Source: Thiofilum sp. (GTDB lineage Bacteria > Pseudomonadota > Gammaproteobacteria > Thiotrichales > Thiotrichaceae). Taken from it: a stretch of DNA of 64,000 nt. Shown piece by piece: positions 1 through 8,505 of the stretch. Made by a program: the position numbers and the translations under genes. Every line of letters starts with the position of its first letter. The first letter of the stretch is position 1. The stretch lies in contig NZ_JADJTF010000001.1 of assembly GCF_016711335.1 (NCBI RefSeq), forward strand, positions 682,001 to 746,000. The letters run 5' to 3'. A model generated the notes under the pieces. That model did not search any database, had not been told where the DNA came from, and worked only from the letters and a program-made list of their open reading frames with translations.

Positions 1-1227
1 TAGCCCGCCCAAGAGCAAAGCCCGTATCACCCCTAACCAACTGGCGAAAATCCCGCCCAAAAAACCGCCTGCAATACTGACAATTACCCCAAAGGTCTTA
101 ACGGCTGTAGCAATTTCCTCTTTTGAGAACCCTAAGTCTTGATAAAACACATTGGAACTGACCCCTGCTACAATATCGCTAATCCGATACAAGCCAATGA
201 GCGCTAATAATAACAGTGCTGTCTTAACCCCATAACGCTGAAAAAACTCGGCAATAGGCGCAACCCATGAACTATGAGCCATGCCACGATTCACTGCATT
301 TAAGCGTACCAATACCCAACCCACTAACACAGCCACTAAAATAGCCGTGATAAAACGTAAAATTTCCACCAGAAAGCCCGCCAAAGGTCTACCGTCTGTC
401 AGTGACCCCAAATAATCAAAAGCACCTGCTGCAATAAAAAAGGTTCCGACAAAACCACTGACTGCAAGACCAAACACCAGCACTAAGCGCAAATAATCCC
501 AAGTCGAGTAAACTTGTACAGATGCTTGTTTAGGCGCTGGCTCTCTAATCCAAAGCGTAGTTGCTACCCCAATGAGCATAACGGCTGCCATAGCCACATA
601 AGTCCATTGCCAAGCATTATAAAGATACTCGCCTTTTTTAGAACCCAAACTCGCCGCTAACCACAGCGCTCCCGCGCCAGCAACCACCATACCGACCCGA
701 TAACCTGCAATATAAGCTGAAGACATCAGCGCTTGAAGGCGAGTCTCTGCTGCTTCAATGCGATAGGCATCAATGACAATATCTTGTGTCGCTGAAGAAA
801 AACCCAATAATACGGCAGCCCACGCCATCCATACCAAATGCTCTTGACCTAGAGCAGGATCGATACTCGCCATTAAAAGAATAGCCAGCATAATTAACAG
901 TTGTGACACTAATAACCAAGAACGCCGCCGCCCCATAGCGCGATTTAAATAAGGAATCGGTAAACAATCTACCAAAGGTGCCCAAACAAACTTAAATGAA
1001 TACCCTAAGGCGGCCCAACTAAAAAAAGTCACCGCCTTACGCTCAACCCCTGCCTCTCCCAACCACAACGACAAGGATGAGAAAATTAATAAAATAGGAA
1101 TGCCTGCTGAAAAACCCAAGAGCAGCATAATGCCTATTTGAGGCTGCAAGAGCGCCTTATACCAAACCAAATCAGACTCAGGAGTAGAGGCAATAGAATC
1201 GGTAGCCGCAGGAATTTGATTAGCCAT
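1..1227 (-). CDS. ampG: AmpG-like muropeptide permease of the major facilitator superfamily (3' end missing)
   Basis: Inner-membrane MFS permease that, in the AmpG family, imports anhydromuropeptides for peptidoglycan recycling. Reading leftward from ATG 1227 the frame stays open for 409 codons to the window edge, so the C-terminus lies outside. Many hydrophobic membrane segments are visible, with family-typical short motifs: FSSLSLWL near residue 40, GYSFKFVWAP near 70, and SATQDIVIDAYR near 150. The last of these is the conserved acidic helix of AmpG proteins. No strong ribosome site precedes the start. It follows xthA on the same strand after an 88 bp gap and may be a separate unit. Identity is from motifs; the substrate is inferred from the family. 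Confidence 0.85.
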   Translation of the reverse strand, partial: MANQIPAATDSIASTPESDLVWYKALLQPQIGIMLLLGFSAGIPILLIFSSLSLWLGEAGVERKAVTFFSWAALGYSFKFVWAPLVDCLPIPYLNRAMGRRRSWLLVSQLLIMLAILLMASIDPALGQEHLVWMAWAAVLLGFSSATQDIVIDAYRIEAAETRLQALMSSAYIAGYRVGMVVAGAGALWLAASLGSKKGEYLYNAWQWTYVAMAAVMLIGVATTLWIREPAPKQASVQVYSTWDYLRLVLVFGLAVSGFVGTFFIAAGAFDYLGSLTDGRPLAGFLVEILRFITAILVAVLVGWVLVRLNAVNRGMAHSSWVAPIAEFFQRYGVKTALLLLALIGLYRISDIVAGVSSNVFYQDLGFSKEEIATAVKTFGVIVSIAGGFLGGIFASWLGVIRALLLGGL

Positions 1228-1315
1228 AAGTGCTTAGCCCTGATAAATCATCAAACTATACAAAAGATAGCTACCCCCTCTCATACGAGGAACTAGCCCT
1301 ACACCCTGTTGTTAT

Positions 1316-2089
1316 TTAAACAGCGTAGTCTATGACTAAAGGAGCATGATCGGAAAAACGCTCGGCTTTATAAATATAAGCCTCTTGCACCTGTGCGCTT
1401 AAGGCTTCGGATACGATCTGATAATCAATACGCCAACCCACATCTTTAGCCCAAGCATTAGCGCGATAAGACCACCAAGTATATTGCCCAGCCTCTTGAT
1501 TCACTGCCCGAAATGCATCAACAAAACCTAGCTCCTTAAAAAGCTTATCGAGCCAAGCTCGTTCTTCAGGTAAAAATCCTGAATTTTTTTGATTAGCCTT
1601 CCAATTTTTTAAGTCAATGGGCTGATGCGCAATATTCCAATCACCGCAAATAATATAACGCCGTCCACTTTGCCCCATGCTGACTAAGCATTGGGTAAAG
1701 TAATCCATGCATTGATATTTAAACGCCTGACGCTCCTCTCCCGAAGAACCCGATGGCAAATATAAGGACACAATACTAAGATCGCCGTATTGCGCCTCGA
1801 TGTAGCGTCCTTCACTATCAAAAACAGGGTTGCCCATGCCAGTAATAATAGCGTCGGGTTTAGCACGGCTATAAATCGCTACACCGCTGTAGCCTTTCTT
1901 TTCAGCATCATGGTAATAGCAAGAATAGCCTTCGGGGTAAAACTGCGGATCAGAGGCTAATTGATGAACTTGTGCCTTAGTCTCTTGAATACACACAACA
2001 TCTAAATCAGCCGCCCGCATCCACTGAAAAAAACCTTTACTAGCCGCCGAGCGAATACCATTAGCATTAAATGAGGCGACGCGTAGCAT
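1316..2089 (-). CDS. xthA: Exodeoxyribonuclease III
   Basis: A 257-residue member of the endonuclease/exonuclease/phosphatase fold, matching the usual ExoIII/AP-endonuclease length. The N-terminus has the metal-binding FNANGIRSA segment, followed by CIQETKAQ (catalytic Glu near residue 36), GDWNIAHQP in the middle and SDHAPLVIDY at the end, the last carrying the catalytic Asp-His pair. It acts in base-excision repair at abasic sites and has 3'-5' exonuclease activity. Its start overlaps the argF stop by one base (TAATG), so it is probably cotranscribed and translationally coupled with argF and argD. Confidence 0.95.
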   Translation of the reverse strand: MLRVASFNANGIRSAASKGFFQWMRAADLDVVCIQETKAQVHQLASDPQFYPEGYSCYYHDAEKKGYSGVAIYSRAKPDAIITGMGNPVFDSEGRYIEAQYGDLSIVSLYLPSGSSGEERQAFKYQCMDYFTQCLVSMGQSGRRYIICGDWNIAHQPIDLKNWKANQKNSGFLPEERAWLDKLFKELGFVDAFRAVNQEAGQYTWWSYRANAWAKDVGWRIDYQIVSEALSAQVQEAYIYKAERFSDHAPLVIDYAV

Positions 2090-3021
2090 TAAGCAGCACT
2101 CAATAGCTTAGGAAAGCCACAGACCAATACTTCTAATAGGGCTTTTTGCACATGCAAACGATTTTCTGCCTCATCCCACACCACACTTTGTGGGCCATCA
2201 ATCACTGAAGCAGCCACTTCTGACCCTCGGTAAGCGGGTAGACAATGCATAAAAATAGCGTCTTGATGCGCTAATGCCATGAGTTCATCGGTTACTTGGT
2301 AATCAGCAAAAGCTACTTCACGCGCTTTTTTCTCATGCTCTTGCCCCATACTCGCCCAAGTATCCGTTACTACTACATGGGTATCTTTAATGGCTTCTTG
2401 CGGAGAGGCACACAGAGTCACAAAGTCCTGATTACGCGCCACAATATCAGCCTTAGGCATATAACCAGCAGGGCATGAGATCTTCAGATGAAAGTCAAAA
2501 ATACGCGCCGCATCCATCCATGAATGGCACATATTATTACCGTCGCCAACCCATGCTACTGTCTTACCTTGTGGACTACCGCGCTGCTCACGCCACGTCA
2601 TTAAGTCGGCTAATAATTGGCAGGGATGATATTCGTCCGTTAAAGCATTAATCACGGGTACGCGCGAGTGCGCAGCAAATAACTCCACCTTAGCTTGTTC
2701 AAAGGTGCGAATCATCACCACATCGACCATACGCGAAATCACCCGCGCCGAGTCTTCAATAGGCTCACCGCGTCCCAGTTGAGTATCTTGAGGTGATAAA
2801 AACATGGCATGCCCCCCTAGCTGCGTCATACCTGCTTCAAACGATACACGAGTACGCGTTGAGGCTTTCTCAAAAATCATCGCTAAGGTTTTATGTTTTA
2901 AAGGCGTTTCGTAGTGACCGCGCTTAGTGGAGGCTTTGAGATCAATTGCGCGGGTAATGACGTAGTTTAGTTCAGTCAAAGAAAAATCATTGAGTGACAA
3001 AAAATGTCTAATCGGTTCCAT
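2089..3021 (-). CDS. argF: Ornithine carbamoyltransferase, anabolic
   Basis: A 310-residue enzyme converting ornithine and carbamoyl phosphate to citrulline in cytoplasmic arginine biosynthesis. The carbamoyl-phosphate loop STRTRVSFEAG is near residues 54-64, HPCQLLADLMT is near 130, and the ornithine-side MHCLPAYRG motif is near 265. It lies 60 bp after argD and overlaps xthA by one base, giving an argD-argF-xthA order. Pairing with argD supports the anabolic rather than the catabolic (arcB) role. Confidence 0.96.
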   Translation of the reverse strand: MEPIRHFLSLNDFSLTELNYVITRAIDLKASTKRGHYETPLKHKTLAMIFEKASTRTRVSFEAGMTQLGGHAMFLSPQDTQLGRGEPIEDSARVISRMVDVVMIRTFEQAKVELFAAHSRVPVINALTDEYHPCQLLADLMTWREQRGSPQGKTVAWVGDGNNMCHSWMDAARIFDFHLKISCPAGYMPKADIVARNQDFVTLCASPQEAIKDTHVVVTDTWASMGQEHEKKAREVAFADYQVTDELMALAHQDAIFMHCLPAYRGSEVAASVIDGPQSVVWDEAENRLHVQKALLEVLVCGFPKLLSAA

Positions 3022-3081
3022 TTTGTACTTCCTCTCCAGCTTCTAAGCCTCTCAGGGCTTAGATCGCTTAAGGGTAAGGCG

Positions 3082-4245
3082 TCAAGACGCCGTTACCAAT
3101 CCCGTGACGGTTGTTATTATTTGGTCAGCTTGTGCTTTAGAAAGCACCAAGGGTGGCAATAGACGGATCACATTACCCGCTGTAACGTTAATCAGCAGAC
3201 CCTTAGCTAAGGCTTGCTTGACTAACTCACCACACTCACGCTCCAGTTCAATACCCAACATCAAACCCTTACCGCGAATCTCTTTCACACCCTTGACATT
3301 AGCCAGTGCTTGCTTAAAGCCTGCTAATAAATACTCACCCATTTCAACGGCGCGTTGAGCCAGTTGATCACGCTCCATCACCTCTAGTACCGTGAGCGCT
3401 GCACGACAAGCCAAAGGATTACCACCAAAGGTACTCCCGTGATTCCCCGGACCAAATAGTCCCGCCGCTTTACCCGCTACTAAGCAAGCACCAATCGGCA
3501 TACCATTACCCAAGGCTTTAGCTAAGGTCATGACATCCGGTTTAATAGTCGTATGTTGGAAAGCAAACCATTTACCGGTGCGGCATAAACCTGCTTGGAT
3601 CTCATCCAGCATCAATAACCAACCGCGCTCATCACATAAAGCACGCAAACGCGGTAAATAATCCGCAGCGGGAATACGAATCCCGCCCTCGCCCTGAATA
3701 GGCTCAACCAAAACCGCGACGATATTAGGATCATCTAAGGCAGCGACCGCATCGGCATTACCATATTCCACACGAATAAAGCCCTGCACTAAGGGAGCAA
3801 ACCCTGCTTGAGCTTTAGGATTACCCGTAGCAGTGACCGTAGCTAGCGTGCGACCATGAAAGGCATTACTCATGACCACAATAGTCGGTAAAGTCACACC
3901 TTTTTGATTGCCGTAAAAACGCGCTAGTTTAATCGCCGCCTCATTCGCCTCAGCGCCAGAGTTGGCAATAAACACCTGCTCCATACCGGATAAGGCACAC
4001 AGCTTTTCACCTAAGGCGGCTTGATTAGGAATATTATAAAGATTTGAAGTATGTACTAAGGTGTGCGCTTGGTCACAAATTGCTTCAGCCACTTCTCGTC
4101 GTGCATGCCCAATATTACAAACTGCAATACCGGAAATCGCATCTAAATAGGATTTACCTTCGTTATCCCATAAGACAGCACCCTCACCTTTAACAAAGGT
4201 AATAGGCAAACGAGCATAAGTGGGCATTAAAGCATTATTTGTCAC
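3082..4245 (-). CDS. argD: Acetylornithine aminotransferase
   Basis: A class III PLP aminotransferase of 387 residues acting in arginine (and possibly lysine) synthesis. The PLP lysine is in LAKALGNGMP, preceded by LDEIQAG with the cofactor-binding Asp. GTG at 4245 is preferred over the further-upstream start at 4278, because a strong GGAGGT (4251-4256) sits 5 nt before the GTG and the resulting N-terminus (V/MTNNALMPTYARLP) is typical of ArgD. It leads the argD-argF-xthA unit. A 9 bp hairpin lies upstream at 4279-4300. Confidence 0.95.
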   Translation of the reverse strand: MTNNALMPTYARLPITFVKGEGAVLWDNEGKSYLDAISGIAVCNIGHARREVAEAICDQAHTLVHTSNLYNIPNQAALGEKLCALSGMEQVFIANSGAEANEAAIKLARFYGNQKGVTLPTIVVMSNAFHGRTLATVTATGNPKAQAGFAPLVQGFIRVEYGNADAVAALDDPNIVAVLVEPIQGEGGIRIPAADYLPRLRALCDERGWLLMLDEIQAGLCRTGKWFAFQHTTIKPDVMTLAKALGNGMPIGACLVAGKAAGLFGPGNHGSTFGGNPLACRAALTVLEVMERDQLAQRAVEMGEYLLAGFKQALANVKGVKEIRGKGLMLGIELERECGELVKQALAKGLLINVTAGNVIRLLPPLVLSKAQADQIITTVTGLVTAS

Positions 4246-4278
4246 GGCTAACCTCCGTATGACCTCCAGAAACAGCAA

Positions 4279-4300
4279 AGGCAGCCAAGCGTGGCTGCCT
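4279..4300 (-). terminator. Hairpin between sodB and argD, terminator or leader attenuator
   Basis: A perfect 9 bp stem (4279-4287 with 4292-4300) and a four-base loop. Read on the minus strand it is followed by a mixed T-rich stretch (TTTGCTGTTT), so it resembles a weak intrinsic terminator for sodB, whose stop is 161 bp upstream. It lies 34 bp before the argD start, so it could also act on an argD leader. Confidence 0.45.
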
Positions 4301-4460
4301 TGCAGTAAAGGGGCAATGCTACTGAAATTGCATTATGGTGTCAATCAGTAAAATACAAATTTGTCAAGAGGTTAGCACTATCAAAGTGCAAAATTAGCTA
4401 TAACCTATTACTTTTTCCTCTCTCTGCACCAAAACAAGCTCAATAGCTTGATCCTATTAC

Positions 4461-5048
4461 TTAAGCGGCATAGTTCGCTGCGGCAAAATCCCAATTCACT
4501 AAACTATTTAAGAACGTTTCAACGAATTTAGGGCGTAAATTACGATAATCAATGTAATAAGCGTGTTCCCATACATCAATAGTTAATAAGGCTTTATCAC
4601 CTGTTGTTAATGGAGTGCCCGCAGCCCCCATATTCACAATATCGACTGAACCATCAGCCTTTTTCACCAGCCATGTCCAACCTGAACCAAAATTCCCCAC
4701 GGCTGAGGTTTGGAAAGCCTTTTTGAAGTCATCATAAGAACCCCATTTCGCATTAATAGCGTCTGCCAATGCGCCACTAGGAGTACCACCGCCATTAGGT
4801 TTTAAGCAGTTCCAGAAAAAGGTATGGTTCCACACTTGAGCCGCATTGTTATACACACCACCCGCAGGCGCTGATTTAACAATCTCTTCTAGTGACATAT
4901 TTTCAAACTGAGTACCCGGAACCAAATTGTTGAGGTTAGTCACATAAGCATTGTGATGCTTGCCATGATGATAGTCTAAAGTTTCGGCTGACATGTGAGG
5001 AGCTAAAGCATCCTTAGCAAAAGGCAATTCGGGTAATGTAAACGCCAT
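4461..5048 (-). CDS. sodB: Superoxide dismutase, Fe type
   Basis: A 195-residue cytoplasmic iron/manganese superoxide dismutase. Metal ligands are recognisable as the His in DYHHGKHH (near 26), the His in WNHTFFW (near 73), and the Asp and His of DVWEHAYY (near 158-162). The FGSGWTWLV segment and the AAQVWNHTFFW context favour the Fe-dependent subfamily. ATG 5048 is chosen over an in-frame start 45 bp upstream because AAGGAG sits 8 nt before it and the N-terminus AFTLPELPF is the classical SodB beginning. Transcription is monocistronic by layout. Confidence 0.96.
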   Translation of the reverse strand: MAFTLPELPFAKDALAPHMSAETLDYHHGKHHNAYVTNLNNLVPGTQFENMSLEEIVKSAPAGGVYNNAAQVWNHTFFWNCLKPNGGGTPSGALADAINAKWGSYDDFKKAFQTSAVGNFGSGWTWLVKKADGSVDIVNMGAAGTPLTTGDKALLTIDVWEHAYYIDYRNLRPKFVETFLNSLVNWDFAAANYAA

Positions 5049-5349
5049 AGTAAATACTCCTTCAAGTACTAAAAATACATCGATTCGATTCATGCAGCCC
5101 GTAAGATAGGCAATTCACACTGAGGGTGCAATAAGCCAGTGTTTGAATATTGAATTACGCTCAGTATCGTCTCAAACCTAATGATGGGCTGTGCTGAGTT
5201 TTTTATGCATAAAAATAAAGCTGCTTACAAGACTTGAGAAAAATTTTTAATCTAGCTAAACCAAACTCAAAGCAAAAACGACCAAGCTAAGCTAGTCTCA
5301 AATTGCTACCTAGTAGCTAATATTTTTTTAACTTAATTGGAGTATTTGC
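5049..5349. other. Intergenic region between divergent sodB and mscL
   Basis: About 300 bp containing the promoters of two divergent genes. No open frame, RNA gene or convincing palindrome was found. It is AT-rich near mscL, where the ribosome site GGAG is 8 nt before the mscL ATG. Confidence 0.6.
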
Positions 5350-5721
5350 ATGAGTTTGTTGAGTGAATTTAAAGAATTTGCCATGAAAGGCAATGTAGTC
5401 GATCTAGCTATCGGTGTGATCGTTGGTGCTGCGTTTGGCAAAATCGTCAGTTCGCTAGTAGATGGTGTTCTGATGCCCCCTATTGGCATGTTGATTGGTG
5501 GCGTAAATTTCTCTGAGTTAGTGTTACCTCTCACTGACAAAGTGGTCATTAAGTATGGTGCTTTCCTACAAACCATGATTGACTTCACCATCATTGCATT
5601 TGTGTTATTCATGGTTATTAAGGCAATGAATAAATTAAAAAAACCAGCCACACCTCCCCCTGCTGGTCCTACTCAAGAACAATTACTCACAGAAATCCGT
5701 GATTTATTAAAAACTAAATAA
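5350..5721 (+). CDS. mscL: Large-conductance mechanosensitive channel
   Basis: A 123-residue inner-membrane pore that opens on membrane tension and releases solutes on hypo-osmotic shock. It begins MSLLSEFKEFAMKGNVVDLAIGVIVG, cited here in family terms: the amphipathic N-terminal helix and the glycine-rich gate helix TM1. The conserved periplasmic loop and TM2 follow, then a short cytoplasmic helix ending ILTEIRDLL-like. The length is slightly under the E. coli protein, normal for the family. A GGAG ribosome site lies 8 nt upstream. Confidence 0.97.
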   Translation: MSLLSEFKEFAMKGNVVDLAIGVIVGAAFGKIVSSLVDGVLMPPIGMLIGGVNFSELVLPLTDKVVIKYGAFLQTMIDFTIIAFVLFMVIKAMNKLKKPATPPPAGPTQEQLLTEIRDLLKTK

Positions 5722-5740
5722 TAATCAAGCATCACCTCTA

Positions 5741-5777
5741 AAGCCCTACCCTAACTACTATATTAATCGTAGGGCTT
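5741..5777. terminator. Possible bidirectional hairpin after mscL
   Basis: A 9 bp perfect inverted repeat (5741-5749 with 5769-5777) between the converging ends of mscL and the M50 gene. There is no clear U-tract on either strand, so termination activity is uncertain. Confidence 0.35.
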
Positions 5778-6212
5778 AGCCTCATACCTTTGCTCGTCTA
5801 TTTTAATCAATAGGATGATGTTGATTAGCCAAACGTGTTTGATCTACCCACTGTTGATAGTCTTTATCACTACTCAATAAGCTTCTAATAATCCCCATAC
5901 CATCATTAGGTGTCTCGCCCTCATGGGTCACAATCCCTAAGGGAATCAGATTCATGACCGCCCCCACCAATGCTGCATAAGCTAAAGATTGTAGGGCTAA
6001 TTTAAGGTAATCATCTTCAATCACAAAAAAGTCAGCGCCCCCTAAAGCCAATACAATCACAATAAACAGCAATAACTCAATGCCGGGACCAGCAAAGTAA
6101 ATCAAGGCATGTTTCCATCGCGCCCCTGTGGTACTTAAAGGTGCAATTTGCACAAACCCTTCAATCGGGAAGCGTCTGATTTCTAAAGGCGCACCTAATA
6201 ATTGCCCCTCGT

Positions 6213-6219
6213 ATATCAC
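6213..6219. repeat. Left target-site duplication of the insertion element
   Basis: ATATCAC directly abuts the left end of the element and is repeated at 7619-7625. The in-frame rejoining of the host gene after removal of one copy supports this exact boundary. Confidence 0.85.
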
Positions 6220-7618
6220 AATACTTCGGACAGTTTGGGCATGATTGAAAAATAGGCTGGAAGCCTCCAGTGTGGGAAGATGTCGTCAACCACGATAACA
6301 ACCCCTCACCCCAGAAGCTTCCATGTCCACAATAGAAACGATTCTGAGCCAAATGTCCAGTGTGGCGAAACCGCAGCGCCAGTTTTTGCTGACCTTGTTC
6401 AATGCGCTGATGTACCTGCCCAGCCGTGTCAACTTCCGCAACCTTGGACGTTACAGTGACTGCCATGAAAAGACTTTTTCACGCTGGTTTTCACGTTCCT
6501 TTGATTTTCTAGCGTTCAACCTGCTGATCTTACAGGATGTCCTGCATGGCAAGGGGGAACGTATTGCGGCTATTGATGCCAGTTTCGTGCCTAAAAGCGG
6601 GCGCAAGAGTTATGACTAGACTGGTTTTGGAACGGCTCACAGGGGCAGGCGCAACGCGGACAAGAATTATCCTTGTTAGCGCTGGTGGACGTGACCCACA
6701 ACACACTACTTACACCTTATCCGCCCGCCAAACGCCTACGTTGCCGCGCTCAACCCGCAAGGGTCAAAGCCAACCCGCCAACACCAAAGACAAAACCAAG
6801 GTGAAACACCCACCCTTCGTTGGTGCGCCGCTCCCCACGCGGATGGATAGCTACCTTGGACAGCTTCAACACGCCATCACAGTCCTGCTGGGGTGTGGCA
6901 TCCGTTATCTCGTCGCGGATAGCTTTTATGCCAAAACTAAGTTTGTCAGTGGCATCAGGGAACTCAACTTGCATTTGATCAGCAAGTTACGTCAGGACGC
7001 CGACTTACGGTGGCTGTACACGGGCGCACAAAAACCCAAGGGTCGTCACCGCCAGTACAGCGGCAAAGTCAGTTTTGACGACTTATCACGTTTTGAACGG
7101 GTCGGAGAGCTGGACGGGCAGCGTGTTTACACCGCTACTGTTAACAGCCCGACGTTCAAACAGATAGTGCGCATCGTCTATCTGGTGCGCGAAGCAAACG
7201 GCAAGACCGCTAGCGCACTGCTGTTCAGTACCGACACGGATTGCCCTGCATTAGACATCCTGCGTTACTACCAAGCGCGTTTCCAGATAGAATTTTTGTT
7301 CCGGGATGCCAAGCAACACACCGGGCTGTGTGACTGCCAAACGACCCGCAAAGAAAAGCTGGATTTCCACTTCAATACCTCACTGACGGCACTTAACCTG
7401 CTCCGGCTGGAAGATCGCCAGCAGAACTGGGATGCCAGGGGGCAACGGGCGCAGTGTCCTCTCCGTTGCCAGTGGGAAGATCCGCCACTTCAATGCCCAT
7501 CTGCTCGAACGCTTTTCTCGCCACTTAAAACTCGACTTCAGCGCCATAAAATCCAGCCCAGCCTTCGCAGACCTATGTAATTATGGTGCTATCGCCGCGT
7601 AAACTGTCCGAAGTGTTA
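6220..7618 (+). mobile_element. IS4-family insertion sequence, 1399 bp, inactive copy
   Basis: The ends carry a near-perfect inverted repeat with the core ACTTCGGACAGTTT at 6223-6236 and its complement at 7601-7614. A 7 bp direct duplication flanks the element. The single internal gene encodes an IS4-type DDE transposase disrupted by three frameshifts. Its base composition is visibly more GC-rich than the surrounding genes, indicating a foreign origin. It interrupts an M50 peptidase gene. Confidence 0.92.
6323..7602 (+). pseudogene. IS4-family transposase, frameshifted in three places
   Basis: The reading starts at ATG 6323 and yields the first catalytic Asp in AAIDASFVPKSG. It needs a one-base correction near 6612, where one base seems lost before the LDWFWNGS segment. 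A second correction is needed near 6705 before YTLSARQTP. A third lies in the G run at 7438-7442, where one extra G precedes GNGRSVLSV. It then runs to the TAA at 7600-7602. The second Asp is in VADSFYAK. The IS4 signature Y-x2-R-x3-E-x6-K is present in YQARFQIEFLFRDAK. No intact transposase can be made, so this copy cannot move by itself. Confidence 0.9.
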
Positions 7619-7625
7619 ATATCAC
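7619..7625. repeat. Right target-site duplication of the insertion element
   Basis: ATATCAC directly follows the right inverted repeat and is identical to 6213-6219. Confidence 0.85.
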
Positions 7626-7922
7626 CTTACCAAACCCAATCACGGTATGCCCTACACGCCAGCCTAAAAGCCTCGCCATGAGTGCATGACCCCATTCATG
7701 CCATAGCACTAAAGGCATCCACCATAAGACAAACAAAACAGCAGCTAACTTACGAGGTTCATAATTACTTAATAGCTCAGCGACTAGGCCACCTAAAAAA
7801 ATAAAGCTTAAAGCATAGACAATAACGGTTTCAGTACGATCTGCGGGGCGTACATCGTGATGGCGTTGATCAATGCGCATGGCTCATTTCCTTAGCAACT
7901 ATATAACTGACTCTATTAGGCA

Positions 7923-8414
7923 CTAATTAGCGCTAGGCGTTTCCATAAATTGATAGGTTTTGTCGGACTCGTGTTGATTAATGCGACTTTTAACATGGAA
8001 ATTTAAGGTATTCCCTGCTACTTGACCTTGATAGGCTACTTCACCTGTAAGGTGCTTCACTACAAATTCAATCGTACCCTCTGGTGTTTTGACATAAGTA
8101 CCCTTACCTGCCCACTGATGGTTTTTATTAAACCAATTGACTACCTCGCCGGCACTGGCGCTGCTTACTACCGAGCTATTAATCACTCGCCCATCGGGAT
8201 AAAAACGTAAATAGTCTGTAGCCTCATCAGTATCCACTGCTTCTTGTTCTTTATAAAAACCATCGTAACGTAGCTCATGACTAGGCTTAGTCAGCCATTG
8301 ATCCACTAATTTAGGAAAAAACTGATTAACCCCTAAAGCAGCTAATAAGGTCGCAATAGCACTGATGCCAGCAATCCAACCTGCTTTGGATGATTTGGTA
8401 TTGTTTTCGCTCAT
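7923..8414 (-). CDS. Membrane-anchored protein of unknown function
   Basis: 163 residues. There is a short polar N-terminus, one membrane segment (about residues 12-34, AGWIAGISAIATLLAALGV), then a soluble part rich in beta-prone stretches with the pattern DGFYKEQ, DYLRFYPDGRV, GKGTYVKTPEGTIEF and LNFHVKSRI. That alternation resembles a small lipocalin-like or beta-sandwich domain, but no family could be assigned. It is probably anchored in the inner membrane with the domain outside. It stands alone between the broken M50 gene and the divergent amidotransferase gene. Confidence 0.65.
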   Translation of the reverse strand: MSENNTKSSKAGWIAGISAIATLLAALGVNQFFPKLVDQWLTKPSHELRYDGFYKEQEAVDTDEATDYLRFYPDGRVINSSVVSSASAGEVVNWFNKNHQWAGKGTYVKTPEGTIEFVVKHLTGEVAYQGQVAGNTLNFHVKSRINQHESDKTYQFMETPSAN

Positions 8415-8505
8415 ATCTAAACCCTTTTACCCTACACACCATTTGATTGTAAGCCATAGAGCACGTCATAATCTCTAGCCTTACGACTAACAGGCAATAA
8501 TAATT

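Larger units (their letters stand above)
5803..7880 (-). pseudogene. Site-2-protease-like (M50) membrane metallopeptidase, split by an insertion element
   Basis: The N-terminal part (7880 down to 7619) has a good ribosome site (AAGGA), membrane segments and the zinc motif HEWGH near residues 61-65. The C-terminal part (6219 down to 5803) has further membrane segments and NLIPLG followed by NDG, the expected third zinc ligand region. A 1399 bp element sits between them. Removing positions 6213-7618 (element plus one 7 bp duplication) rejoins the frame exactly as ...GKVIYEGQ..., giving a 223-residue protein. As it stands the gene is broken: the N-part runs into element sequence and stops. The intact ancestor was probably a small intramembrane protease of unknown substrate. 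Confidence 0.88.

Noticed and set aside
770..985. Minus-strand 71-residue frame
   Set aside because: It lies inside the ampG gene in another frame and shows no own features.
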